NCBI RefSeq assembly: GCF_004963255.1
Contig: NZ_SUGA01000003.1
Span: 232,514 to 296,513, forward strand
Origin: Mesorhizobium sp.
GTDB lineage: Bacteria; Pseudomonadota; Alphaproteobacteria; Rhizobiales; Rhizobiaceae
Length of the DNA: 64,000 nucleotides
Reading direction: 5' to 3'
Shown: positions 1-6,371 of the stretch, piece by piece
How positions within the stretch are numbered: the stretch's first letter is position 1
Layout: the number at the start of each line of letters is the position of its first letter
Made by a program: the position numbers and the translations under genes
The notes under the pieces: model-generated
What the model saw: only the letters and a program-made list of their open reading frames with translations
What the model was told of the DNA's origin: nothing
Databases searched by the model: none

Positions 1-705
1 CGCGCCGAAGGCGAAGAAATAGTAGAAGGCGAAGCGCCAGACCTGCAGGTTCTTCAGCGGCGCGAATTCCTGCCAGAAGCTCCTCGCCGGCGCCGCCTTG
101 CCGGCACGGCGCTCGCGGATGACCGGATCGTCGTTGGTGGTGAACCAGAAGACGATCGCCATGACGACCAGCGCCGCGGCCCAGATCAGCGCCACCGACT
201 GCCAGCCCCAGGCAAGCAGCACGAGCGGCGCCAGGAACTTGGTGACCGCCGCGCCGACATTGCCGACGCCGAAAATGCCGAGCGCCGTGCCTTGTCTGCC
301 AGCAGGGAAGAAGCGCGAGACATAGGCGACGCCGACGGCGAAGGAGCCGCCTGCAAGGCCGACGCCGAGCGCGGCGACCAGCATCTGCTGATAGGTATGC
401 GCGAAGGCGAGCAGGAAAGTCGCGACCGCGGCGGCAAGCATCGTCAGAGTGTAGACTAGGCGTCCGCCATAACGGTCGGTCCAGACGCCGAGCACCATGC
501 GCACGAGCGAACCGGTGAGGATCGGCGTGCCGACGAGCAGGCCGAACTCGGTCTCGTTGAGGCCGAGCTCTTGCTTGATGCGCACGCCGATGATGGAAAA
601 GATCGTCCACACCGCGAAGCAGACGGTGAAGGCGATGGTGGACATGACGAGCGCCTGCCGGGGAGCACTGTCCTGGCTGGGCGCGGCTGGGAGGTTTGCG
701 GTCAT
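1..705 (-). CDS. Nitrate/nitrite MFS transporter, partial (3' end outside window)
   Basis: Inner-membrane transporter of the major facilitator superfamily, NarK/NasA-like, expected to import nitrate or exchange nitrite. The first 235 codons are present, starting at the ATG at 705 (MTANLPAAPSQDSAPRQALV); the rest lies beyond base 1. Visible features are the repeated hydrophobic segments, the loop LVRMVLGVWTDRYGGRLVYT between TM2 and TM3 (family G-x-x-x-D-R-x-G-R-R motif), and a glycine-rich helix GVGLAGGSFAVGVAYVSRFF followed by GRQGTALGIFGVGNVGAA, which resemble the nitrate signature of the NNP family. It is the second gene behind the NasT-type leader, 67 bp after the 56-residue gene, so it should be nitrate- and nitrogen-regulated. 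Family assignment is firm; direction of transport is inferred. Confidence 0.85.
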   Translation of the reverse strand, partial: MTANLPAAPSQDSAPRQALVMSTIAFTVCFAVWTIFSIIGVRIKQELGLNETEFGLLVGTPILTGSLVRMVLGVWTDRYGGRLVYTLTMLAAAVATFLLAFAHTYQQMLVAALGVGLAGGSFAVGVAYVSRFFPAGRQGTALGIFGVGNVGAAVTKFLAPLVLLAWGWQSVALIWAAALVVMAIVFWFTTNDDPVIRERRAGKAAPARSFWQEFAPLKNLQVWRFAFYYFFAFGA

Positions 706-772
706 GGTCGGCTCCGGTTTGCGGCGCAGGGCGGCGCGCCGTGTGTTGTGTTGATCAGCGGCGTGGCATCCG

Positions 773-943
773 TCAGCGCGCCGAGACTTGTGGGCTCATT
801 TGCAGCACCTTGGCCTCGGTTTCGTGATTGGCGGGAAACAGCAGCATTGCGGCAGCGAAGAGCACCGCAGTCAGCGCGCTGCTCAGCAGGAAATCGCGGC
901 GGGCGAAATCCTTGAGGGATGTCGTTGCGATCCATGTTGCCAT
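773..943 (-). CDS. 56-residue single-span membrane protein, first gene of the nitrate operon
   Basis: Unrecognised small protein beginning MATWIATTSLKDFARRD, with one strongly hydrophobic segment (LSSALTAVLFAAAMLLF, about residues 20-36) and a short polar tail. The start at 943 is preceded by GGGAGACGACG, a good ribosome binding site, and it is the first ATG after the attenuator terminator; an upstream in-frame ATG would lie before the terminator and is unlikely. It sits between the regulated leader and the nitrate transporter, so it is probably co-expressed with nitrate uptake or reduction. Function is unknown; a transporter-associated or assembly peptide is only a guess. Confidence 0.65.
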   Translation of the reverse strand: MATWIATTSLKDFARRDFLLSSALTAVLFAAAMLLFPANHETEAKVLQMSPQVSAR

Positions 944-1000
944 CGTCGTCTCCCGTTGAGCGCCGCTTGGGGCCAGCGCCGTCGATTGCGTGTCGGCCAA

Positions 1001-1101
1001 AACGAAAAAAGCTGCCGTCCAGGCCCCCTCGCGTCCGTACATCCGGGATCGCGTGTTGACCTGAGCGGCAGCTTTGCCTGTGGCGCCCGCCATTGGACGC
1101 C
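1001..1101 (-). promoter_or_regulatory. NasT (ANTAR)-responsive attenuator leader: two hexaloop hairpins plus terminator
   Basis: Read on the minus strand, hairpin P1 (1101-1082) is GGCGTCC-AATGGC-GGGCGCC, a 7-bp stem with a six-base loop having A at position 1 and G at position 4. Three bases later P2 (1078-1067) is GGC-AAAGCT-GCC, again a hexaloop with A1 and G4. The terminator stem AAAGCTGCCG (1075-1066) / CGGCAGCTTT (1017-1008), followed by more T residues, reuses the P2 loop and 3' arm. P2 and the terminator are therefore mutually exclusive. Paired A1/G4 hexaloops are the known RNA target of ANTAR proteins such as NasT, which is encoded just upstream. Confidence 0.8.
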
Positions 1102-1135
1102 TGTTCTGTTGCCCACGAGGGCTCGGTTATTTCAA

Positions 1136-1151
1136 AGCATGAAGCGTGCCA
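1136..1151 (-). promoter_or_regulatory. Sigma-54 promoter of the nitrate transport operon
   Basis: The minus strand reads TGGCACGCTTCATGCT. GG and GC are separated by exactly ten bases, as in the -24/-12 consensus TGGCACG-N4-TTGCW, with one mismatch in the -12 element. The predicted transcript start is near 1125, which places the two ANTAR hairpins and the terminator in the 5' leader. The sigma factor gene rpoN is in this window at 50563-52089. Confidence 0.75.
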
Positions 1152-1261
1152 GTTTAACGAGAGATCAGAATTTCATTTAAAATCAACATGCTAACACAAT
1201 GGGCCTGCGGCGGAGCCAAGCTGCAACGCGGTCAAACATTGATCAATGGCATGGACGTGCC

Positions 1262-1276
1262 GCACAAATTTTGTGC
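1262..1276. promoter_or_regulatory. NtrC-like enhancer site GCAC-N7-GTGC
   Basis: GCACAAATTTTGTGC is a 7-bp perfect inverted repeat around one central base and fits the NtrC consensus GCAC-N7-GTGC. Its centre is about 144 bp upstream of the predicted sigma-54 start, a usual enhancer distance. A further half-site GCACAA follows at 1280-1285. The site lies just after the nasS stop codon. Confidence 0.6.
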
Positions 1277-1302
1277 ATCGCACAAGACTGATGCGGAAAT
1301 GA

Positions 1303-2529
1303 TCAGGCGCGTTTCTGGCCGGCAATGTAGGCGTCGATCCGGTCCGGATCGAAGATCTGGCCGTCGAAAAATCCGTCGGGACCAAGCACCAGGCTCGCCC
1401 CCGCCGAACCGACCGGCGTCGCAACCTTCAGCGCCCCTTCGACCTTGGCATTGGCGCCGGGCAGCGCCACGCCGAGCGGTTTCAGCGCCGAGCGGTAGAG
1501 ATCGGGCCGATAGCAGTCGCGGGCGATGGCGAGGTTCTGCGGCGTGTGCGGCAACTGTCCCCAGCGCACCATTTGCGTGTAGAACCACAGCGCATGGCTC
1601 TTCCAGGGGAAGTTCGCCGCCTTGTCGAAGGGCAGGAAGAAATCCTCGACGCTCCGCTCGACGCCGCCGCCAAGCTGAAGGCGTCCGGTGAGCGCCGGCA
1701 TCTGGATCGCCTCCGGCTGGCCAAGGAAGGCGGGCCTCGCCATCAGCACGGCCAGCTCGCCGCGGTTCGCCGGGTCTTGGCACCAGCGTGCGGAATGATG
1801 CAGTGCCCTCAAGAGCGCCGCCATCGCCTCTGGATTCTCCTCCGCCCACACCTTACGCGCGCCGATCACCTTCTCCGGGCTGTTGCGCCACAAAAGCGCT
1901 TTGACGGTGACGATGTGGCCGGTGCCGGCCGCCACGGCCGCGCTGTTCCAGGGCTCGCCGACGCAATAGCCGTCGATGCGGCCGGCAGCCAGCGCATCGG
2001 CCATGAAGGGCGGCGGCACGATGACGATCTCGATGTCGCAGTCGGGATCGATGCCGCAGGCGGCAAGCCAGTAGCGCAGCTCGTAATTATGCCCGGAATG
2101 CGGATGCACGACAGCGAAACGCAGCGGCTCGCGGCCGGCACGCGCCCGCTCGCGGATCAGCGCGCCAAGCGCTGCCCCGGCGCGCCCCGGATCGAGGTCG
2201 GGCGCAGCACCTTGCGCTGCCATGCCGTCCCAAACCGCGTTGGACACGGTGATGCAGTTGCCGCCGAGCCCGAGCGAGAAGGGCACGATGGTCTCCGAGG
2301 CAAGCGGAGTCAGCCCGAGGCTGCAGGCGAGCGGCATCGGCCCCAGCATATGGGCGACGTCGAAATGGCCGATGGCGATGCGGTCCCGGATATTGGCCCA
2401 GGACGTCTCGCGCTGCAGCTTGAGCTCGATGCCCTCGCGGGTGGCAAAGCCCATCTCGCCGGCCACGACCAGAACGGCGCTGTCGAAGAGCGGCATGAAG
2501 CCGGCGGTGATTTCGTGCGCCATGCTCAT
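1303..2529 (-). CDS. nasS: Nitrate sensor NasS (cytoplasmic NrtA/CmpA-like binding protein)
   Basis: 408 residues of the NrtA/CmpA periplasmic-binding-protein fold, but starting MSMAHEITAGFMPLFDSAV with no signal peptide, as expected for NasS, the cytoplasmic nitrate/nitrite sensor that holds NasT inactive. Segments such as HMLGPMPLACSLGL, FPWKSHALWFYTQMVRWGQL and DGYCVGEPWNSAAV are typical of nitrate-binding members. It overlaps the end of nasT by four bases (ATGA), so the two are translationally coupled. In known systems nitrate binding releases NasT, which then binds the leader RNA of the target operon; a matching leader lies directly downstream. Confidence 0.88.
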   Translation of the reverse strand: MSMAHEITAGFMPLFDSAVLVVAGEMGFATREGIELKLQRETSWANIRDRIAIGHFDVAHMLGPMPLACSLGLTPLASETIVPFSLGLGGNCITVSNAVWDGMAAQGAAPDLDPGRAGAALGALIRERARAGREPLRFAVVHPHSGHNYELRYWLAACGIDPDCDIEIVIVPPPFMADALAAGRIDGYCVGEPWNSAAVAAGTGHIVTVKALLWRNSPEKVIGARKVWAEENPEAMAALLRALHHSARWCQDPANRGELAVLMARPAFLGQPEAIQMPALTGRLQLGGGVERSVEDFFLPFDKAANFPWKSHALWFYTQMVRWGQLPHTPQNLAIARDCYRPDLYRSALKPLGVALPGANAKVEGALKVATPVGSAGASLVLGPDGFFDGQIFDPDRIDAYIAGQKRA

Positions 2530-3128
2530 TCGCCCTCCAGCGGTCCCAGCAAGCCCGCCGCCGTCACCAGGCTCTGGGCGATCTCGGCGATCTTGCGGTT
2601 CTGGTTCATGGCGGTCTTGCGCAGAAGCGTGTAGGCCGCCTCCTCGCTCAAGCCCCGCGACTTCATCAATATGCCCTTGGCCCGGTCGATGACCTTGCGA
2701 TTCTCCAGCTCGCTGCGCGCCTCCTCCAATTCGCGCGCCATGCGCGAGAAGGCGTTGAAGCGGCTGATCGCCATGTCGAGGATCGGCTTGATGCGTTCCT
2801 TCTTCAGTCCGTCGACGACATAGGCGGACACGCCCGCATCGACCGCGGCCTCGATCGAGGCCTGGTCGGAGCGGTCGACGAACATGGCGATCGGCCGCTT
2901 CACCGCGCGCGACAGCTGGAACATGTTCTCCAGCATGTCTCGGTTGGGATTTTCCAGATCGATGACGATGACGTCCGGCTCGATCTCGGCGATGCGCCGG
3001 GCAATGCCGGCCACGTCATGGATCACCGTGACTTGCCGATGGCCGGCATCCCGCAACCCGGCCTCTATGATCGAGGCCCGGATGCGGTTCTCGTCGATAA
3101 CAAGGATGGTCAACGAACCGGTGGACAT
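2526..3128 (-). CDS. nasT: ANTAR-domain antiterminator NasT
   Basis: 200 residues. The N-terminal receiver-like domain (TILVIDENRIRASII) keeps an aspartate in VIVIDLENP, and the C-terminal half carries a coiled coil (ELEEARSELENRKVIDRAKG) leading into an ANTAR RNA-binding domain (GILMKSRGLSEEAAYTLLRK). The start at 3128 (MSTGSLTILVIDEN) was chosen because the sequence before it does not resemble a receiver domain. NasT binds paired hexaloop hairpins in leader RNA and prevents terminator formation. It is cotranscribed with nasS and divergent from fnrN; the intervening DNA carries two copies of ATTGTGCA (3135-3142 and 3154-3161). Confidence 0.9.
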   Translation of the reverse strand: MSTGSLTILVIDENRIRASIIEAGLRDAGHRQVTVIHDVAGIARRIAEIEPDVIVIDLENPNRDMLENMFQLSRAVKRPIAMFVDRSDQASIEAAVDAGVSAYVVDGLKKERIKPILDMAISRFNAFSRMARELEEARSELENRKVIDRAKGILMKSRGLSEEAAYTLLRKTAMNQNRKIAEIAQSLVTAAGLLGPLEGE

Positions 3129-3252
3129 GCGCCTATTGTGCAGCCAGACCGCAATTGTGCAATGCGGCGATCGACGGATTGGTTTCCATCCGATCGTCGA
3201 GGCACGGGCTGCGACGCTTTCGCGTCCCGGCCTGCGTTGCCGGTGAAGGGCG

Positions 3253-3271
3253 GGAACACTATAGATGTTCC
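3253..3271. promoter_or_regulatory. Inverted repeat GGAACA-N7-TGTTCC just before fnrN
   Basis: A perfect 6-bp inverted repeat with a 7-base spacer ends three bases before the proposed GTG start of fnrN. It could be a repressor or autoregulatory site. It does not match the FNR consensus TTGAT-N4-ATCAA, and no regulator is assigned. Confidence 0.3.
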
Positions 3272-3274
3272 ATC

Positions 3275-3997
3275 GTGCGCGAAGATATTCACACGGCAGG
3301 CGTCCCGGTACTCTGCGTTTCATGCGAGGCGCGGCATCGTGGCATATGCGGCGCGCTCAACGCCGGGCAGCTCGTCGATCTTGCCAAATCGACGAAACGG
3401 CACAAGGCCGAGGCCGGCAAGGAGCTGGTGGGCGATTCCAGGAGCGTCGAGCGTTTCTCGAACGTACTCTCAGGCGTCGTGAAGCTGACCAAGACGCTTT
3501 CCGACGGCCGCCAGCAGATTGTCGGCCTGCAATTCGCTCCCGATTTCCTCGGCAGGCCGTTCCAGAGCGAGAGCACGCTCAGCGCCGAGGCGGCGACAGA
3601 CGTCGAACTGTGCTCGTTCCCGCGCCAGGCGCTGGAGCGCATGATAAAGGAGCAGCCCGATCTTGAGCATCGCCTGCTCGAACAGAAGCTGCGCGAGCTC
3701 GACCAGGCGCGCGACTGGATGGTGGCGCTCGGCCGCAAGACGGCCTCCGAGAAGATAGCGAGCTTCCTTCTGATGATCGCGCGCAACATCGACCCCGCCG
3801 CCGGGCCGGAGCGGCGCGGCGCCGCTTTCGATCTGCCTCTGTCGCGCGCGGAGATCGCGGATTTCCTGGGTCTCACCGTCGAAACGGTGAGCCGGCAGAT
3901 CACCCGGCTGCGGGGCGAGGGCGTCATCCGCGTCGAAAACAACCGCCACGTCATCGTCGACGACATCGGGCGCCTGGCCGCGCGGGCCGGAGACTGA
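3275..3997 (+). CDS. fnrN: Oxygen-sensing Crp/Fnr regulator FnrN
   Basis: 240 residues from a GTG start at 3275 (MREDIHTAGVPVLC...). Cysteines at about positions 14, 17 and 25 (C-x2-C-x7-C) plus Cys113 in DVELCSF form the set that binds an oxygen-labile [4Fe-4S] cluster in FNR and FnrN. The central part is a cyclic-nucleotide-like barrel, and the C-terminal helix-turn-helix LSRAEIADFLGLTVETVSRQ has the E-x-x-S-R recognition pattern for TTGAT half-sites. Longer in-frame starts exist upstream, but the FnrN-like sequence begins here. A matching FNR-type box lies at 4707-4720, so it probably controls the hemerythrin gene and cydDC in low oxygen. Confidence 0.9.
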   Translation: MREDIHTAGVPVLCVSCEARHRGICGALNAGQLVDLAKSTKRHKAEAGKELVGDSRSVERFSNVLSGVVKLTKTLSDGRQQIVGLQFAPDFLGRPFQSESTLSAEAATDVELCSFPRQALERMIKEQPDLEHRLLEQKLRELDQARDWMVALGRKTASEKIASFLLMIARNIDPAAGPERRGAAFDLPLSRAEIADFLGLTVETVSRQITRLRGEGVIRVENNRHVIVDDIGRLAARAGD

Positions 3998-4015
3998 TCC
4001 CCGGGACGTTCGTTT

Positions 4016-4049
4016 AGAGCAATTCCAGGAAAAGTGCATAGCGGTTAGG
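4016..4049. repeat. Half copy of a rhizobial intergenic repeat (AGCAATTCCAGGAAAAGTGC)
   Basis: AGAGCAATTCCAGGAAAAGTGCATAGCGGTT is one arm of a palindromic element also seen at 38557-38607, where the same words follow a stop codon. The returning arm is not clear here. It lies between the convergent ends of fnrN and the hemerythrin gene. Confidence 0.55.
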
Positions 4050-4090
4050 CTCGGCGACTTAGCCATAGCCTTCCGCATAAGAACAAATAC

Positions 4091-4534
4091 TTACTGATTG
4101 CCGAGAACCTTTGGCAGCACGTGGTCGCGCTCAAAGGCGATGTGGCGGCGCAACGATTCGAAGAAGGCACGCAGCATGTAGCCAAACGCCTCGGGATTTT
4201 CGATCTGCCGACCGTGGCCGTAGGCCAGCAGCGCCTCGCTGAGATCCGCCGCCGCGCTTTCATCCTCCAGGTGCTCGAGCTTCAGTCGCTCGACGGTGTC
4301 TTCCTCGCCCGTCTGCCGCACGAAGGTTGGGAAGACGATCTCTTCCTCGAAGCGGTGGCATTCGCGCAGCAGCGGCAAGAGGTCGGCCGCCACGGCGAGG
4401 CACTGGAGCCGGTCGACGCGCGAGGGCAGGTCGTCGGCGATGCCCTCGAGCATGTGGCAGAGCGCGAGCTTCTGCATATGCGCCCGCCGCATATCTGCCG
4501 GGCTATGCAGCGGCTCCGGCTCGGCGCTCGTCAT
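4091..4534 (-). CDS. Hemerythrin-domain protein
   Basis: 147 residues from the ATG at 4534, preceded by GGAGGAGCTATC. The four-helix hemerythrin domain shows spaced metal ligands: LLRECHRFEEEIVFPTF, KLEHLEDESA and SLRRHIAFERDHVLP. Such proteins bind a di-iron centre and are used for oxygen or NO handling or for iron-sulfur repair in the cytoplasm. Its promoter region is shared with cydD and contains an FNR-like box, and fnrN is next door, which points to a role in low-oxygen or NO stress. The exact role is not fixed by the sequence. Confidence 0.85.
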   Translation of the reverse strand: MTSAEPEPLHSPADMRRAHMQKLALCHMLEGIADDLPSRVDRLQCLAVAADLLPLLRECHRFEEEIVFPTFVRQTGEEDTVERLKLEHLEDESAAADLSEALLAYGHGRQIENPEAFGYMLRAFFESLRRHIAFERDHVLPKVLGNQ

Positions 4535-4559
4535 GATAGCTCCTCCGTCACGCCCGGGC

Positions 4560-4655
4560 TCAAGGAGGGTTGCTGCTCGACGGCAACAGGATCGGGAACA
4601 TCGCCAGCCCACCGTGGCGATTACCGTCGCGACGCCGAGGAAGAAAGTCGGACAT
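4560..4655 (-). pseudogene. Short relic resembling the CydB C-terminal region, frameshifted
   Basis: In one minus-strand frame the DNA encodes TFFLGVATVIATVGW; in the next it encodes AMFPILLPSSSNPP before TGA. Adding one base (TGGCG to TGGGCG) joins them into IATVGWAMFPILLPSSSNP, which resembles the SMFPF-MPSS-P stretch near the C-terminus of cytochrome bd subunit CydB. The open frame from the ATG at 4655 gives 31 residues (MSDFLPRRRDGN...) behind an AAAGGATG ribosome site, so a real small protein cannot be excluded. It lies beside cydDC, whose usual partners cydAB are missing here. The assignment comes from motif memory only. Confidence 0.45.
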
Positions 4656-4706
4656 GGAGCATCCTTTCTGGACATCGCCTCATAGCGCGGCACGAATGCT
4701 GGAGAC

Positions 4707-4720
4707 TTGACCTGAATCAA
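4707..4720. promoter_or_regulatory. FNR/FnrN box in the hemerythrin-cydD divergent promoter
   Basis: TTGACCTGAATCAA matches TTGAT-N4-ATCAA with one mismatch. Its centre is 41.5 bp from a predicted leftward start near 4672, which would give a 17-base leader before the ATG at 4655. That is the classical class II activator position. On the right it is 41.5 bp from the cydD ATG, so control of cydD would need a leaderless transcript or a different geometry. Confidence 0.7.
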
Positions 4721-4754
4721 CTCATGTCCTCCTCGCCTGTGCGAGAAGCGGGCC

Positions 4755-6371
4755 ATGAAAACGCAGGTCGTTCCAGCACCGATTCCTGATCCCGGCGCTT
4801 CGGGGCCGGCCGCCTTCGAGGCGCTTTCCGCCGCCGAGCGATTGGCAAGGCCCGGATTGCGTGGTCTTCTCGCCTTGCAGGCGGTCCGCACCGTGCTCAG
4901 GCTCGGCTTCGCCGCGACGGCGGCGATGGCCGCCGGCCGGCTCGTGATGGGCGAGACGGTCGAGCCACGGCTCGTCGCCGGGATGATCGCGCTGCTCGCG
5001 GCCGCATGCCTCGCCGGATTCGCCGCCGAAAGTATGCAGGCTTCCGCGGAAAACGTCGTGGCGACGCGACTGCGGGCGCTCGCAGGCGAGCGACTGGGCA
5101 AGATGCCGGCGCGGCAGCTGCAGTCGCTCTCGACGGGCGCCTTGATCGTCTCGATGCAGCGCCATCCGGAATCGATCGCCGCGCTGGTGGTGGGTCATCG
5201 TGCCGCCACGGCCATGATGGCGGCTGGGCCATTGCTCGCGGCAATCGCGCTTTGCTTCGTCTCCTGGCAGGCCGCGCTGCTGGTCATCTGCCTCACGCCG
5301 GTCATGATCCTGTTCTTCGCGCTGGTGGGCAATGCGATCCGCCGGCGCGCCGACGCCCAGGAGCGTGCCTTCGGCCGGCTGGCGGGCCAGTTCGCCGACC
5401 GCGTCCGCACGCTGCCCACGATTCTTGCCAACCACGCCACGGCAAGCGAGGAGGCAAAACTCGGCCGGCGCCTGGAGGGCTACGCCGGCGAGACGATCGG
5501 TCTGCTCCGCATAGCCTTTGCCAATGCCGGGATCATCGACTTCTTCGCCTCGCTCTCGATTGCGATCCTCGCCATCCTCCTCGGCCTGGGCCACCTGAAG
5601 CTTGCGACGATCCCGGGCTTCTCCAATCTCGAGCTCTGGCAGAGCCTGTTCATCCTGATGATCGCGCCGGAATATTTCGCGCCATTCCGCCGCTTCTCGG
5701 AGCAGTACCATGCCAAGGCGGAAGGGTTGGCGGCGGCCGCCGCGCTGAACCGGCTGCTCGGCGCCGAACCGATCGCGTCGACCACCTTGCCGGTGCTCGA
5801 CCGGTTGCGCCTGACATTGCCTGCACATGGCCTCGTCGCCATCGTCGGTCCGAGCGGATCGGGCAAATCGACGCTTCTGCGCCGTCTCGCCGGGCTCGAG
5901 CCGGGCGCCATGCCGACGCCGGGAACCCGTCCGCTGGCCGCTGAAGAGATCGCCTGGGTTTCGACGGACGCCTACGTGCCCGAAGGAACGCTGGCGGAGG
6001 CTATGTCGTGGAATGGCGGCGCGCTGGACCGGAGCCGGCTGGAAAATGCCGCGCGCGCGATCGGGCTGCTCGACGACGCCCTGCTGCCGGGCGGTCTCGA
6101 TGCAAGGCTGGACAAGGGCGGCGCCAATCTTTCGGGCGGCCAGCGGCTCCGCATCGCCGTCGCCCGCGCGCAGCTTTCCGGACGAACCGTGCTCGCCGAC
6201 GAGCCGACGGCAAAGCTCGACCGCGCGACCGCCGAGGCCGTGCGGCGCATGCTGATCGGGATTTCAGGGGCGCGGCTGGTCGTCGTCGCGACGCATGACC
6301 GGGACCTTGCCGCCGCCGCCGACCTGGTTGTCGATCTCACCCGTGACGATACCGTCGAGGTGGCGGCATGA
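4755..6371 (+). CDS. cydD: Thiol reductant ABC exporter subunit CydD
   Basis: 538-residue half transporter: six-helix membrane domain, then an ATPase domain with Walker A VGPSGSGKSTLL (about residue 363), signature LSGGQRLRIAVARAQ (about 459) and Walker B VLADEPTAKLD. The conserved loop FADRVRTLPTILANHA before the ATPase is typical of CydD. With CydC it exports cysteine and glutathione to the periplasm, which is needed to assemble cytochrome bd and some c-type cytochromes. It overlaps cydC by four bases (ATGA). The ATPase domain is somewhat shorter than usual between Walker A and the signature. The usual neighbours cydAB are not present. Confidence 0.88.
   Translation: MKTQVVPAPIPDPGASGPAAFEALSAAERLARPGLRGLLALQAVRTVLRLGFAATAAMAAGRLVMGETVEPRLVAGMIALLAAACLAGFAAESMQASAENVVATRLRALAGERLGKMPARQLQSLSTGALIVSMQRHPESIAALVVGHRAATAMMAAGPLLAAIALCFVSWQAALLVICLTPVMILFFALVGNAIRRRADAQERAFGRLAGQFADRVRTLPTILANHATASEEAKLGRRLEGYAGETIGLLRIAFANAGIIDFFASLSIAILAILLGLGHLKLATIPGFSNLELWQSLFILMIAPEYFAPFRRFSEQYHAKAEGLAAAAALNRLLGAEPIASTTLPVLDRLRLTLPAHGLVAIVGPSGSGKSTLLRRLAGLEPGAMPTPGTRPLAAEEIAWVSTDAYVPEGTLAEAMSWNGGALDRSRLENAARAIGLLDDALLPGGLDARLDKGGANLSGGQRLRIAVARAQLSGRTVLADEPTAKLDRATAEAVRRMLIGISGARLVVVATHDRDLAAAADLVVDLTRDDTVEVAA

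Noticed and set aside
1238..1247. Palindrome ATTGATCAAT as an FNR box
   Set aside because: The two TTGAT/ATCAA halves overlap and lack the four-base spacer required by FNR proteins.
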